In this document: positions 41,028-49,228 of the stretch, one piece after another | Layout: every line of letters begins with the position of its first letter | How positions within the stretch are numbered: position 1 is the stretch's first letter | NCBI RefSeq assembly: GCF_029439465.1 | Contig: NZ_JAROAV010000002.1 | Location: 1 to 54,854, forward strand | DNA: 54,854 bases | Source: Luteipulveratus flavus | GTDB lineage: Bacteria > Actinomycetota > Actinomycetes > Actinomycetales > Dermatophilaceae | Direction of reading: 5' to 3' | The notes under the pieces: model-generated | The model's input: the letters and a program-made list of their open reading frames with translations, nothing else | Database searches by the model: none | What the model was told of the DNA's origin: nothing | Position numbers and translations under genes: made by a program

Positions 41028-42109
41028 GCGTCCACCTCGACGGCTCGACCCGGCGCGGCGACTTCACGCTCGAGCTGGCTCTGGACGTGGAGCCGGGCGA
41101 GGTCGTGGCCGTCCTCGGACCGAACGGCAGCGGCAAGACCACGCTGGTCGACGTGCTGGCCGGCCTCACCGGCCTGACCGAGGGCGCGCTGTCCGGTCCC
41201 GGTGGGGGCGCCGGGGACGCGGCAGGTGCGGTCGGGTGGGACGCGCCGGCGTCCCGGACCTGGGTGGCGCCGCAGCAGCGCAGGGTCGGGTTGGTGCTCG
41301 CGGATCCGCTCCTCTTCCCGCACCTGAGCGTGCGGGACAACGTCGCCTTCGGGCCACGGTCGCGCGGCGCCGGGAGGGCCACGGGACGCCGTACGGCGGA
41401 CGCCGAGCTCGCGACGGTGGGGCTGGCCGACCGGGCGGGCGCGCGTCCGTCGACGCTGTCGACCGGACAGGCGCAGCGCGTCGCGCTCGCTCGCGCGCTG
41501 GCGGGCGAGCCCCGCCTGCTGCTGCTGGACGAGCCGCTCTCCGCGCTCGACGCCGAGACCCGGGTCACGACGCGAGCGACGCTGGCGGCGAGGCTGCGGA
41601 CGTTCGAGGGCTGCACGGTGCTCGTGACGCACGACCCGCTGGACGCCCTCACCATCGCCGACCGGCTGGTGTTCCTCGACGCCGGACGGGTCGTGCAGGT
41701 CGGGACCCCGCACGAGGTCGTCTCCCGGCCGCGTAACCCGTACGTCGCACGGGTCGTGGGACTCAACCTGTGGCGCGCGACGGCGGACGCGACCGGCGTC
41801 GTACGGCTCGACGGTGGTGCTGCTGTGCAGGTCGCCGAGCCCCCGGACGCCGCCGACGTCTGGGTGACGGTACGACCCTCGGCGGTGGCACTGTGGCCGC
41901 AGGAGCCGCACGGCTCGCCCCGCAACGGCTGGCGCCTGACCGTGGTCGCGGTCGAGCTGGCCGGCCAGTCGGCGCGCGTGTCGCTCACGGGTCGGATCGA
42001 CCTGGTCGCCGAGGTGACGGCCGCCTCGGTGGCCGAGCTCTCCCTGCACCCCGGCACCGAGGTGTGGGCAACGGTGAAAGCAACGGAGGTCAGCACGTAT
42101 GCAGCATGA
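41024..42109 (+). CDS. modC: molybdate ABC transporter ATP-binding protein
   Basis: 361 residues: Walker A GPNGSGKTTLVD, a Gly-rich insert (LSGPGGGAGDAAG) before the Q-loop VGLVLADPLLFPHLSVRDN, signature LSTGQAQRVALARAL, Walker B LLLLDEPLSALD and H-loop VTHDPLDALTIAD. The signature reads LSTGQ rather than LSGGQ. A C-terminal TOBE-type domain (about 290-355) is expected to bind the oxyanion. Starts at a GTG in a 4-nt overlap; its 3' end overlaps the transhydrogenase gene by 11 nt. Confidence 0.93.
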   Translation: MSVHLDGSTRRGDFTLELALDVEPGEVVAVLGPNGSGKTTLVDVLAGLTGLTEGALSGPGGGAGDAAGAVGWDAPASRTWVAPQQRRVGLVLADPLLFPHLSVRDNVAFGPRSRGAGRATGRRTADAELATVGLADRAGARPSTLSTGQAQRVALARALAGEPRLLLLDEPLSALDAETRVTTRATLAARLRTFEGCTVLVTHDPLDALTIADRLVFLDAGRVVQVGTPHEVVSRPRNPYVARVVGLNLWRATADATGVVRLDGGAAVQVAEPPDAADVWVTVRPSAVALWPQEPHGSPRNGWRLTVVAVELAGQSARVSLTGRIDLVAEVTAASVAELSLHPGTEVWATVKATEVSTYAA

Positions 42110-43370
42110 GCAGGTCTTCACGTACGGCGCGCCGCAGCTGAAGTTCGGCGCCGGGGCGAGCGACGAGATCGGGTACGACCTCAGCGTGACGGGCGCGCGG
42201 ACCGTCCTGGTGGTCACCGATCCTGGTGTCGCCGCGACCGGCGGTCCACAGCGGGTGGCTGACCAGATGGCCCAATTCGGTGTGGTGGCAACTGTATTCG
42301 ACGGTAGTCATGTCGAGCCGACCGACGAGAGCCTGGCCGCTGCAGTGGCGTGGGCTCGCGAGAACGGGCCGTTCGACGCGTTCGTGGCGGTCGGCGGCGG
42401 GTCGAGCATCGACACGGCCAAGGCGATCAACCTGCTGACCAGCAACGACGGCGAGCTGATGGACTACGTCAACGCGCCGGTCGGCGGCGGCCGCGCGCCC
42501 GAGCACCCGCTCAAGCCGCTCATCGCCGTACCCACCACGACCGGCACCGGCTCGGAGAGCACCACCATCTGCGTCCTCGACGTGCTGTCGCAGAAGGTCA
42601 AGACCGGCATCTCGCACGCGCGGCTCCGGCCGACGTCAGCGGTGATCGACCCCGAGCTCACGCTCACCCAGCCGCCCGGAGTGACCGCGGCCGCGGGCAT
42701 GGACATCCTGTGCCACGCGCTGGAGAGCTACACGGCTCGCCCGTACACCTCGTACGAGCGCAAGCAGCCGCACGAGCGGGTGCCGTACTGCGGGTCGAAC
42801 CCGATCGCGGACATGTGGTCGGAGAAGGCGCTTCATCTGCTGGCCGGAGCGTTCCGCCGGGCGGTGCGGGATGGCGACGACCGCGCGGCGCGGACCGACA
42901 TGGCGATGGCGGCGACGTTCGCGGGCATGGGGTTCGGCAACGCGGGCGTGCACGTGCCGCACGCCAACGCGTACCCGATCGCGGGGCAGGTCAAGGACTT
43001 TCGACCGGAGGGCTACCCGCAGGACGAGCCGATGGTGCCCCACGGCATGGCCGTCGCGCTGACGGCACCCGAGGCGTTCCGCTTCACCTACGAGGCGGCG
43101 CCGGAACGGCACCTGAGGGTCGCGCAGATCCTGGACCGCGACGCCCCCGCGACCGACGAGCCTGCCGACCAGCTGCCGTCGGTGCTGGTCGCCCTGATGC
43201 GCGACATCGGCATCCCGGCGGGCATCGGTGCGGTCGGGTACGACGAGTCCGACGTCCCGTCGCTGGTGGACGGGACGATGAAGCAGCAGCGCCTCCTCGC
43301 GACCGCTCCCCGCCCGGTCACCGAGGACGACGTCGCCGCGATCCTCACCCGCTCGATCCACCTCTGGTAG
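42099..43370 (+). CDS. iron-containing alcohol dehydrogenase, hydroxyacid-oxoacid transhydrogenase-like
   Basis: 423 residues of the group III Fe-ADH superfamily: nucleotide motif [29 protein letters not shown], metal-ligand region [10 protein letters not shown], and [34 protein letters not shown]-like tail. The arrangement ([29 protein letters not shown]) is that of HOT/ADHFE1 enzymes, which oxidise 4-hydroxybutyrate while reducing 2-oxoglutarate. It begins inside the modC 3' end, so is translated from the mod mRNA, an unexpected partner for molybdate uptake. Its stop is 10 nt before the 54-bp repeat array. Confidence 0.85.
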   Translation: [423 protein letters not shown]

Positions 43371-43380
43371 CCGCACCCCC

Positions 43381-43564
43381 GCGGCAGAAGCTGGCCAACC
43401 GCACACGCATACCTGTGCCACCGGCCAACCTTTGCCGCACCCCGCGGCAAAAGCTGGCGAACCGCACACGCATACCTGTGCTACCGGCCAACCTTTGCCG
43501 CACCCCGCGGCAGAAGCTGGCGAACCGCACACGCATACCTGTGTCACCGGCCAGGTTTTGCCGG
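43381..43564 (+). repeat. 54-bp nested-palindrome repeat, locus 2 (three tandem copies, 63-bp period)
   Basis: Units at 43381-43438, 43444-43501 and 43507-43564 (each 58 nt with a GC extension at both ends), joined by ACCCC-type 5-nt linkers, giving an exact 63-bp period. Each 54-nt core (from 43383, 43446 and 43509) begins GGCARAAGCTGGC, carries GCACACGCATACCTGTG and ends TTTGCC. Located between the convergent ends of the transhydrogenase and nanE genes. Confidence 0.93.
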
Positions 43565-43590
43565 AGGGGTGGGTGAGGTGGGGGCGCGGG

Positions 43591-44268
43591 TCAGGGGCGG
43601 CGGAGGGCGTCGACGAACCAGCCGGTGATCGAGGCGGGGTGCGTGATCGCCGTACCCACGACCACGGCGTACGCACCCGCCTCGAGCGCACGGGCGGCGT
43701 CGTCCGGCGTGTGCACCCGGCCCTCACAGATCACCGGCACCTCGACCGCCCGAGCCAACCGCTCCACCAGCCCGAGGTCCGGACCGGAGGTCTTGACCGT
43801 GTACGGCGTGTACCCGGCGAGCGTCGTGCCCACCAGGTCGGCACCCGCGTCCACGGCGGCGACGCCCTCCTCGAGGGTCGAGCAGTCGGCCATCACGAGG
43901 GCGTCGGTCCGCTCGTGCAGGGTCGCGATCGTCTCGGCGACGGTCAGGCCGTCCGGGCGGTCCCGGGTCGTGCCGTCGAGGGCGACGACCTCGACGCCGG
44001 TGTGAGCGACCGCGACCGCGTGGGCGAGGGTCGGGGTGATGTGGACCGGCGCATCGCCGTCCTTCCACAGCCCGATCACCGGCACGTCCACGGCCATGCG
44101 GATCGACGCGAGGTCCTCCAGACCCTGCGCACGGATGGCCGCGGCTCCCCCGGCCACCGCGGCCTGCGCGACCTGGGTCATCGTCCGGGGGTCGCGCATC
44201 GGCTCGTCCGGGTAGGCCTGGCAGGACACGATCAGACGGCCGCGCAGGCCGGCGAGGACGTCAACCAT
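43591..44268 (-). CDS. nanE: N-acetylmannosamine-6-phosphate 2-epimerase
   Basis: 225 residues, TIM barrel of the NanE family: LIVSCQAYPDEPMRDPRTMTQVAQAAVAGGAAAIRAQGLEDLASIRMAVDVPVIGLWKDG, DCSTLEEGVAAVDAGADLVGTTLAGYT and the phosphate loop AGAYAVVVGTAITHPASIT. Converts ManNAc-6-P to GlcNAc-6-P. ATG 44268 has GGAGGAGCC upstream and overlaps the nanK stop by 8 nt. Last gene of the leftward sialic-acid operon; ends 26 nt from the repeat array. Confidence 0.93.
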   Translation of the reverse strand: MVDVLAGLRGRLIVSCQAYPDEPMRDPRTMTQVAQAAVAGGAAAIRAQGLEDLASIRMAVDVPVIGLWKDGDAPVHITPTLAHAVAVAHTGVEVVALDGTTRDRPDGLTVAETIATLHERTDALVMADCSTLEEGVAAVDAGADLVGTTLAGYTPYTVKTSGPDLGLVERLARAVEVPVICEGRVHTPDDAARALEAGAYAVVVGTAITHPASITGWFVDALRRP

Positions 44269-45205
44269 CGAGGCTCCTCCACGCGAGTCGGGCGGCCCCG
44301 ACCAGTGCCGCGTCGGCACCCAGCGAACTCGGCACCACCGCGACGTCCCGGGTTGCGGGCAGCAGCTCACGCCGCAGCGCATCGATCATCGGCCGCCACC
44401 AGATGTCGCCTGCGCCGACGACGCCGCCCCCGATGACGACCATGTCGGGATCGAGGAGGTTCACGGCACCGCCGACGACGGAGCCGAGCGCCTGCGCACC
44501 GCGCAGCAGCTCGTCGCGCGCCGGCCCGGGCCCGTCGAGGGCACGTCGGACGACGTCCTGGAGCCGGGCGAAGGGCGCACCGGTACGGCGCGTGACGGCC
44601 CGGCAGATCGCCGGCCCCGCCGCGATCGCCTCCAGGTGCCCTTCCCCCCCGCACACGCACGGCAGGCCCGAGGCGTCCGGGGCGGGCACGTGCCCCAGGT
44701 GGCCGGCGGCGTTTCGGGCGCCGTGCCGCACCCACCCGCGGTGCACCCACGACGCACCGACGCCGGTGCCGACCGCGACGTACAGCACCTGGTCGACCCC
44801 CTTGGCGGCGCCCCGCCACACCTCGCCGAGCGCGTGGGCGTGCACGTCGTTGTCCACGGTGGTGGGCAGGCCGGTGGCCCGCCGCAGCTCAGCGGCCACG
44901 GGGGTACCCGCCCAGCCCTTCAGCACGTCGGTGGACGAGACGACGACGCCGGCCCGGCTGTCGATGACGCCCGCGGCCCCCACGCCGACCGCGAGCGGCT
45001 CGGCGCCGGTCACGCGGATCACCTCGTTGATGCGTTCGACGACGTTGTGCAGCAATGCTTTCCGCCCGTCCGGTCCGGGAGTGCCGGACTCGGAGCGCGC
45101 CAGCACGACTCCGGTGTCGTCGATGACGGCGGCGCAGGTCTTCGTACCGCCGATGTCGACACCGACGACGGTGCGCGGCAGGGCGCGCGTGGGCGCACCC
45201 GTCAT
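44261..45205 (-). CDS. nanK: ROK-family N-acetylmannosamine kinase
   Basis: 314 residues: ATP motif VGVDIGGTKTCAAVIDD, catalytic region TTVDNDVHAHALGEVWRGAAKGV, GTGVGASWVHRG, and the zinc region GHLGHVPAPDASGLPCVCGGEGHLEA. ROK kinases usually show CxCGxxGCxE; here the third Cys is His, which could still hold zinc. Specificity for ManNAc is inferred from nanA and nanE on either side. ATG 45205 overlaps the nanA stop (ATGA). Confidence 0.88.
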   Translation of the reverse strand: MTGAPTRALPRTVVGVDIGGTKTCAAVIDDTGVVLARSESGTPGPDGRKALLHNVVERINEVIRVTGAEPLAVGVGAAGVIDSRAGVVVSSTDVLKGWAGTPVAAELRRATGLPTTVDNDVHAHALGEVWRGAAKGVDQVLYVAVGTGVGASWVHRGWVRHGARNAAGHLGHVPAPDASGLPCVCGGEGHLEAIAAGPAICRAVTRRTGAPFARLQDVVRRALDGPGPARDELLRGAQALGSVVGGAVNLLDPDMVVIGGGVVGAGDIWWRPMIDALRRELLPATRDVAVVPSSLGADAALVGAARLAWRSLDG

Positions 45206-46146
45206 GCGTGGACCGTGAGGCCGGCCAGGTCGAGCTGCATTCGTACGCGGGCGATCTCGTCGTCGTCGTACGCACGCATCGGCAAGGAGACCGTCGGGGA
45301 GTCGATCACTCCGAGCAGGTGCAGGGCGGTCTTGAAAGCTCCCACCCCGCGCGTCGCCCCCGCCGTGGTCGCCGGATCCGCGGCGTCGACGATGCGGAAG
45401 AGCCGCACCAGCCGCTCCTGCTCCTTGCGCGCGGTGGCCCAGTCACCCTCGGCGCACGCCCGGTGGAGGCGGACGTAGCCGTCCGGGTCGACGTTGCCGA
45501 GTCCCGGGACGGCGCCGTCGGCACCGGCGAGCAGCATCCCGTCGACGACCACCTCGTGGCCGGTCAAGGCCGAGAACCCCTGCACGCCGGCGTCTTCCAG
45601 AGCCAACAGCAGCTGCCGGAACGCGACGTCGTCACCGCTGGAGTCTTTCACTCCGGCGAGCAGGCCGTCCTGGGCCAGGCTCAGCAGCAGGTCGTTGCTC
45701 AGCTTCCGCCCGACACACACCGGGATGTCGTACGCGAGCACGGGCAGGTGGGTCCCGGCGGCGACGGCGGTCAGGTGACGGCGGATCTCGTGCGGCCCCA
45801 CGATGGCGTAGAACGGCGCGGTCACCACGACGGCGTCGGCACCGAGACGCTCGCACGCCCGTACGCGCTCCATGACCCTCGGCGTCGTCGGCTCGATCGC
45901 ACCGGCGACCACGGGCACCGCGCCGGCCGTCGCGCCGACGACGACGTCGATCGCAACGTCGCGCTGCGCGTCGGTGAGGAAGACCGTCTCCCCCGAGCTG
46001 CCCAGCACGAAGAGGCCGTCGACCCCCGCCGCCAGCTGCCGGTGAACCAGCCGCTCCAGCGATCCGCGGTCGACCTCACCGGCGGGCGAGAGGGGGGTGA
46101 CCACCGGCGGGACCACACCCGAGAAGGTGGCGGTCGTCGTACTCAC
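45202..46146 (-). CDS. nanA: N-acetylneuraminate lyase / DHDPS-family aldolase
   Basis: 314 residues, class I aldolase of the NAL/DHDPS family: GLFVLGSSGETVFLTDAQR (GSSGE, where the GT(T/S)GE motif sits), Y139 in VLAYDIPV and Schiff-base K167 in GVKDSSGDD. With a ROK kinase and NanE it is best read as sialic acid lyase (Neu5Ac to ManNAc plus pyruvate). Members of this family also include KDG aldolase and DHDPS, so operon context decides. GTG start in a 4-nt overlap with the upstream ATPase gene. Confidence 0.82.
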   Translation of the reverse strand: MSTTTATFSGVVPPVVTPLSPAGEVDRGSLERLVHRQLAAGVDGLFVLGSSGETVFLTDAQRDVAIDVVVGATAGAVPVVAGAIEPTTPRVMERVRACERLGADAVVVTAPFYAIVGPHEIRRHLTAVAAGTHLPVLAYDIPVCVGRKLSNDLLLSLAQDGLLAGVKDSSGDDVAFRQLLLALEDAGVQGFSALTGHEVVVDGMLLAGADGAVPGLGNVDPDGYVRLHRACAEGDWATARKEQERLVRLFRIVDAADPATTAGATRGVGAFKTALHLLGVIDSPTVSLPMRAYDDDEIARVRMQLDLAGLTVHA

Positions 46147-47198
46147 AGGATCTCCTTGACGTCATCGGTGACGGCGCGTGCCTCACGCGCCTGGGCGGCC
46201 AGGTCACGAGCGCTCGTGCCGGCGGAAATCGGGTGATGGCAACGCAACTCGTGACCAACGCCAACGCGCTCCGGCTCGGGCATCGCGGTGGCGCAGGTGT
46301 CGTCGGCGCGCCAGCAGCGCGTCCGGAACGGGCAGCCGCTCGGCGGCGCCGTCGCGGACGGGACCGGACCGACGAGCGGGATCGGCTCGATCGGGTCGAG
46401 CAGGCCTGGCGTCGCCGAGAACAGCGCCCGCGTGTACGGGTGGCGCCCGTCATCCGGCAGTGCGGATGCGGGGGTCTGCTCGACGATGCGGCCGAGGTAC
46501 ATCGTCACGACCCGGTCGCTGATGCGGCGGACCGTCTGGATGTCGTGCGAGACGAACACCATCGCCAGGTCGAGCTCGGTCTTGAGGTCGAGGAGCAGGT
46601 TGAGGATCTGGGCTCGCACCGACACGTCGAGCGCACTCGTCGGCTCGTCCGCCACGATCACCGAGGGGCTGAGCGCGAGTGCCCGTGCGATGGACACCCG
46701 CTGGCGCTGACCGCCGGACAGCTGACCCGGCAGGGCCCGAGCCAGCGACGACGGGAGGCCGACGAGGTCCATCAGCTCGCGGACCCGATCCTCTCGCTCT
46801 CGCCCGGACCTCCAGCGGTGGACGTCCAGCGGGTCGCGGATGACCTGGTCGACCGGCATCCGGCGGTTCAGGGAGCCGGACGGGTCCTGGAAGATCATGC
46901 CGACGCCCTGGCCTACCGTGCGGCGCCGCTCGGCTCCCGACATCGACCACACGTCGGTGCCGCCGAACAGGACCTGCCCGCTGGTCGGCTGCTGCAGCCC
47001 GACGAGCGCCTTGGCGAGCGTGGACTTGCCGCAGCCGGACTCGCCGACGACGCCGACGGTCTCCCCCGCGCGGATCTGCAGGTCCGCGCCGGTGAGGGCG
47101 TACACCTTGGTGCGGTCGAGCAGTCCGCCACCGCGTGCCCGGTGGACGACGTGCAGGTCCTTCGTCTCCAGCACGGGCCGGATCTGGTCGTCGTTCAC
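46143..47198 (-). CDS. ABC transporter ATP-binding protein, OppF/DppF type
   Basis: 351 residues: Walker A GESGCGKSTLAKALVGL, Q-loop MIFQDPSGSLNRRM, signature LSGGQRQRVSIARAL, Walker B VIVADEPTSALD, H-loop VSHDIQTVRRISD, then the Opp C-terminal domain with cysteines GCPFRTRCWRADDTCAT. Second ATPase of a peptide/opine-type importer, here presumably for sialic acid since it overlaps nanA (GTGA). GTG start overlaps the upstream fusion gene stop by 4 nt. Confidence 0.9.
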   Translation of the reverse strand: MNDDQIRPVLETKDLHVVHRARGGGLLDRTKVYALTGADLQIRAGETVGVVGESGCGKSTLAKALVGLQQPTSGQVLFGGTDVWSMSGAERRRTVGQGVGMIFQDPSGSLNRRMPVDQVIRDPLDVHRWRSGREREDRVRELMDLVGLPSSLARALPGQLSGGQRQRVSIARALALSPSVIVADEPTSALDVSVRAQILNLLLDLKTELDLAMVFVSHDIQTVRRISDRVVTMYLGRIVEQTPASALPDDGRHPYTRALFSATPGLLDPIEPIPLVGPVPSATAPPSGCPFRTRCWRADDTCATAMPEPERVGVGHELRCHHPISAGTSARDLAAQAREARAVTDDVKEIL

Positions 47199-49228
47199 GA
47201 GCGGGCCTCCTGCGCGTCGACGGTCTGTGGTCCGGCATGCTGAGCGGCCGGTGCCGCATCACCGAGCGGGTCGTCCGCCGGGTGATGGCAGGCCGCGACG
47301 TGGCGGGACGGCTCGCCGACGAGTGCCGGGACCTCGTCCAGGCAGACCTGGGTCGCCATCGGGCAGCGGTCGGCGAACCGGCAGCCTTTCGGGAAGTCGG
47401 CCGGTGACGGCACGACGCCCCTGATCTGGGTGAGTCGCTCGGCACCGGCCTCCAGGGACAGCACCGAGCCGAGCAGGCCGCGTGCGTAGTGGTGGCGCGG
47501 CTCGGCGACGACCTGGGAGGTGACGCCTGCCTCGACGATGCGGCCGCCGTACATCACGTCGACCCGGTCGCACACGTCGCTCACCAGGGCGAGGTCGTGG
47601 CTGACCAGGATCAGCGCGAAGCCGAGCTCGGCCCGCAGCCGCAGCAGCAGCTGGACGACCTGCGCCTGCACGGTCACGTCGAGCGCGGTGGTGGGCTCGT
47701 CGGCAATGATCATCCGCGGGTCGCGGGACAGCGCCATGGCGATGACGACGCGCTGGCGCTGGCCGCCCGACAGCTCGTGCGGGTACGACGACAGGGTCCG
47801 CCTCGGGTCGAGCCCGACGAGCTCCATCAGCTCCTCGGCGCTGCGGGTACCACCGCGTCGAAGGACCTGAGCGAGCTGCGACTTCACCGTCATCGCGGGG
47901 TTCAGGGCGGAGAGGGCGTCCTGGTAGATCATCGCGATCTCCTTGCCCATCAACGCCCGTCGACGCTTGGCCGACATACCGACGAGCTGCTCGCCGGCGA
48001 ACTCCATCGATCCGGAGACGCGAGCACCGGCCGGCTCGAGGCCCATGATCGCCAGCGAGGTGAGGGACTTGCCGGAGCCGGACTCACCGACCAGGCCGAG
48101 CACCTCGCCGGGGCGGACGTCCAGGTCGACGCCGTCGACGATGTCGACGCCCTCGTGCCGGCCGGGGAAGGAGATGTGCAGGTCGCGCACGGTGAGGATC
48201 GGGTCGCCGACCGGCAGCGGACGGGCATTCACGCGCAGCCGCTGCGCCGCGACCCGCAGGCCGGGCAGCGCCACCGGCGCGCGCTCTGCGGACTCCTCGG
48301 CGACCGCCGCGGCTGTCTCGGGAGTACGCCGGGCGACGGCTCGACGCGCGGCCGGCGCGGCCCACGCGTCCGAGATGCCCTCCGACACGACGTTGAGCGC
48401 GAGGACGGTCAGGAGGATCAGCAGACCGGGGAAGAACGTCGCCCACCACGATCCGGACTGCAGGATCTCCTTGCCGTACGCGATGACCGAGCCCCATGAG
48501 GACTCCGCGGCCTGACCCGGCAGACCGCCGCCGATGAACGACAGCGACGCCTCGAAGATGATCGCGTCGGCGACCATGACCGTCGCGAACACCATGACCG
48601 GTGCCGCGCAGTTGCGCAGCACGTGCCGGCGCAGGATGTGCAGGCGGCGAGCGCCGATGACGTGCTCCGCGGCGACGTAGTCCTCGCCGTACTGCGCGAG
48701 GACGTTGGCCCGGACCACCCGGGCGATCGACGGTGCGAACACGAAGCCGATCGCGAGGATCAGGACCAGCAGGCTGTCCTTGCCGTACGCGACGATCAGG
48801 ACCGCGGAAAGGGCGATGGCCGGGAACGCCATGACGACGTCCAGCAGCCGCATGACGACCTCGTCGACGACCTTGTGGCTGGTGGCGGCGAGCGCGCCGA
48901 GCACCGTACCGACGGCGAGCGCGATACCGGCCGCGCCGAAGCCGACGACCAGCGACCGGCGCGTACCCGCGATCAGCCGGGAGAGGATGTCGCGCCCGGA
49001 GCGGTCGACGCCGAACCAGAAGTCGCCGCCGGGCCCGGTGCCGACCGGTGCGAGGTTGGTCCGCGTCGGGTCGTGCGGCGTGAGCCACGGGCTGAGCAGA
49101 CCGACGAGCACGAGCAGCGCGACGAAGACCAGCGCGATGCGGGCCGGCCAGCCGAAACGCCTGAGGCTGAACGACTTCCACGGTGCGGCCGAGAGCCGCT
49201 GGGTGAGCTGGGGACGGTAGGCGGTCAT
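47195..49228 (-). CDS. fused ABC permease-ATPase (DppC-DppD type)
   Basis: 677 residues in one chain. Residues 1-290 are an OppC/DppC permease with about six helices and the EAA loop AAEHVIGARRLHILRRHVLRN. A linker (290-345) carries Ala/Arg-rich sequence. From 345 an OppD/DppD ATPase: GESGSGKSLTSLAIMGLEP, MIYQDALSALNP, LSGGQRQRVVIAMAL, MIIADEPTTALD, VSHDLALVSDVCD, and a Cys motif GCRFADRCPMATQVC. Fused permease-ATPases occur in some actinobacterial importers, including, as I recall, the corynebacterial sialic-acid system. ATG overlaps the upstream permease stop by one base (TGATG). Confidence 0.9.
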   Translation of the reverse strand: MTAYRPQLTQRLSAAPWKSFSLRRFGWPARIALVFVALLVLVGLLSPWLTPHDPTRTNLAPVGTGPGGDFWFGVDRSGRDILSRLIAGTRRSLVVGFGAAGIALAVGTVLGALAATSHKVVDEVVMRLLDVVMAFPAIALSAVLIVAYGKDSLLVLILAIGFVFAPSIARVVRANVLAQYGEDYVAAEHVIGARRLHILRRHVLRNCAAPVMVFATVMVADAIIFEASLSFIGGGLPGQAAESSWGSVIAYGKEILQSGSWWATFFPGLLILLTVLALNVVSEGISDAWAAPAARRAVARRTPETAAAVAEESAERAPVALPGLRVAAQRLRVNARPLPVGDPILTVRDLHISFPGRHEGVDIVDGVDLDVRPGEVLGLVGESGSGKSLTSLAIMGLEPAGARVSGSMEFAGEQLVGMSAKRRRALMGKEIAMIYQDALSALNPAMTVKSQLAQVLRRGGTRSAEELMELVGLDPRRTLSSYPHELSGGQRQRVVIAMALSRDPRMIIADEPTTALDVTVQAQVVQLLLRLRAELGFALILVSHDLALVSDVCDRVDVMYGGRIVEAGVTSQVVAEPRHHYARGLLGSVLSLEAGAERLTQIRGVVPSPADFPKGCRFADRCPMATQVCLDEVPALVGEPSRHVAACHHPADDPLGDAAPAAQHAGPQTVDAQEARS

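Noticed and set aside
43381-43564. CRISPR array
   Set aside because: The repeats are regular, but the stretches between the 58-nt units are only 5 nt and nearly the same, not unique spacers, and no cas genes are near.
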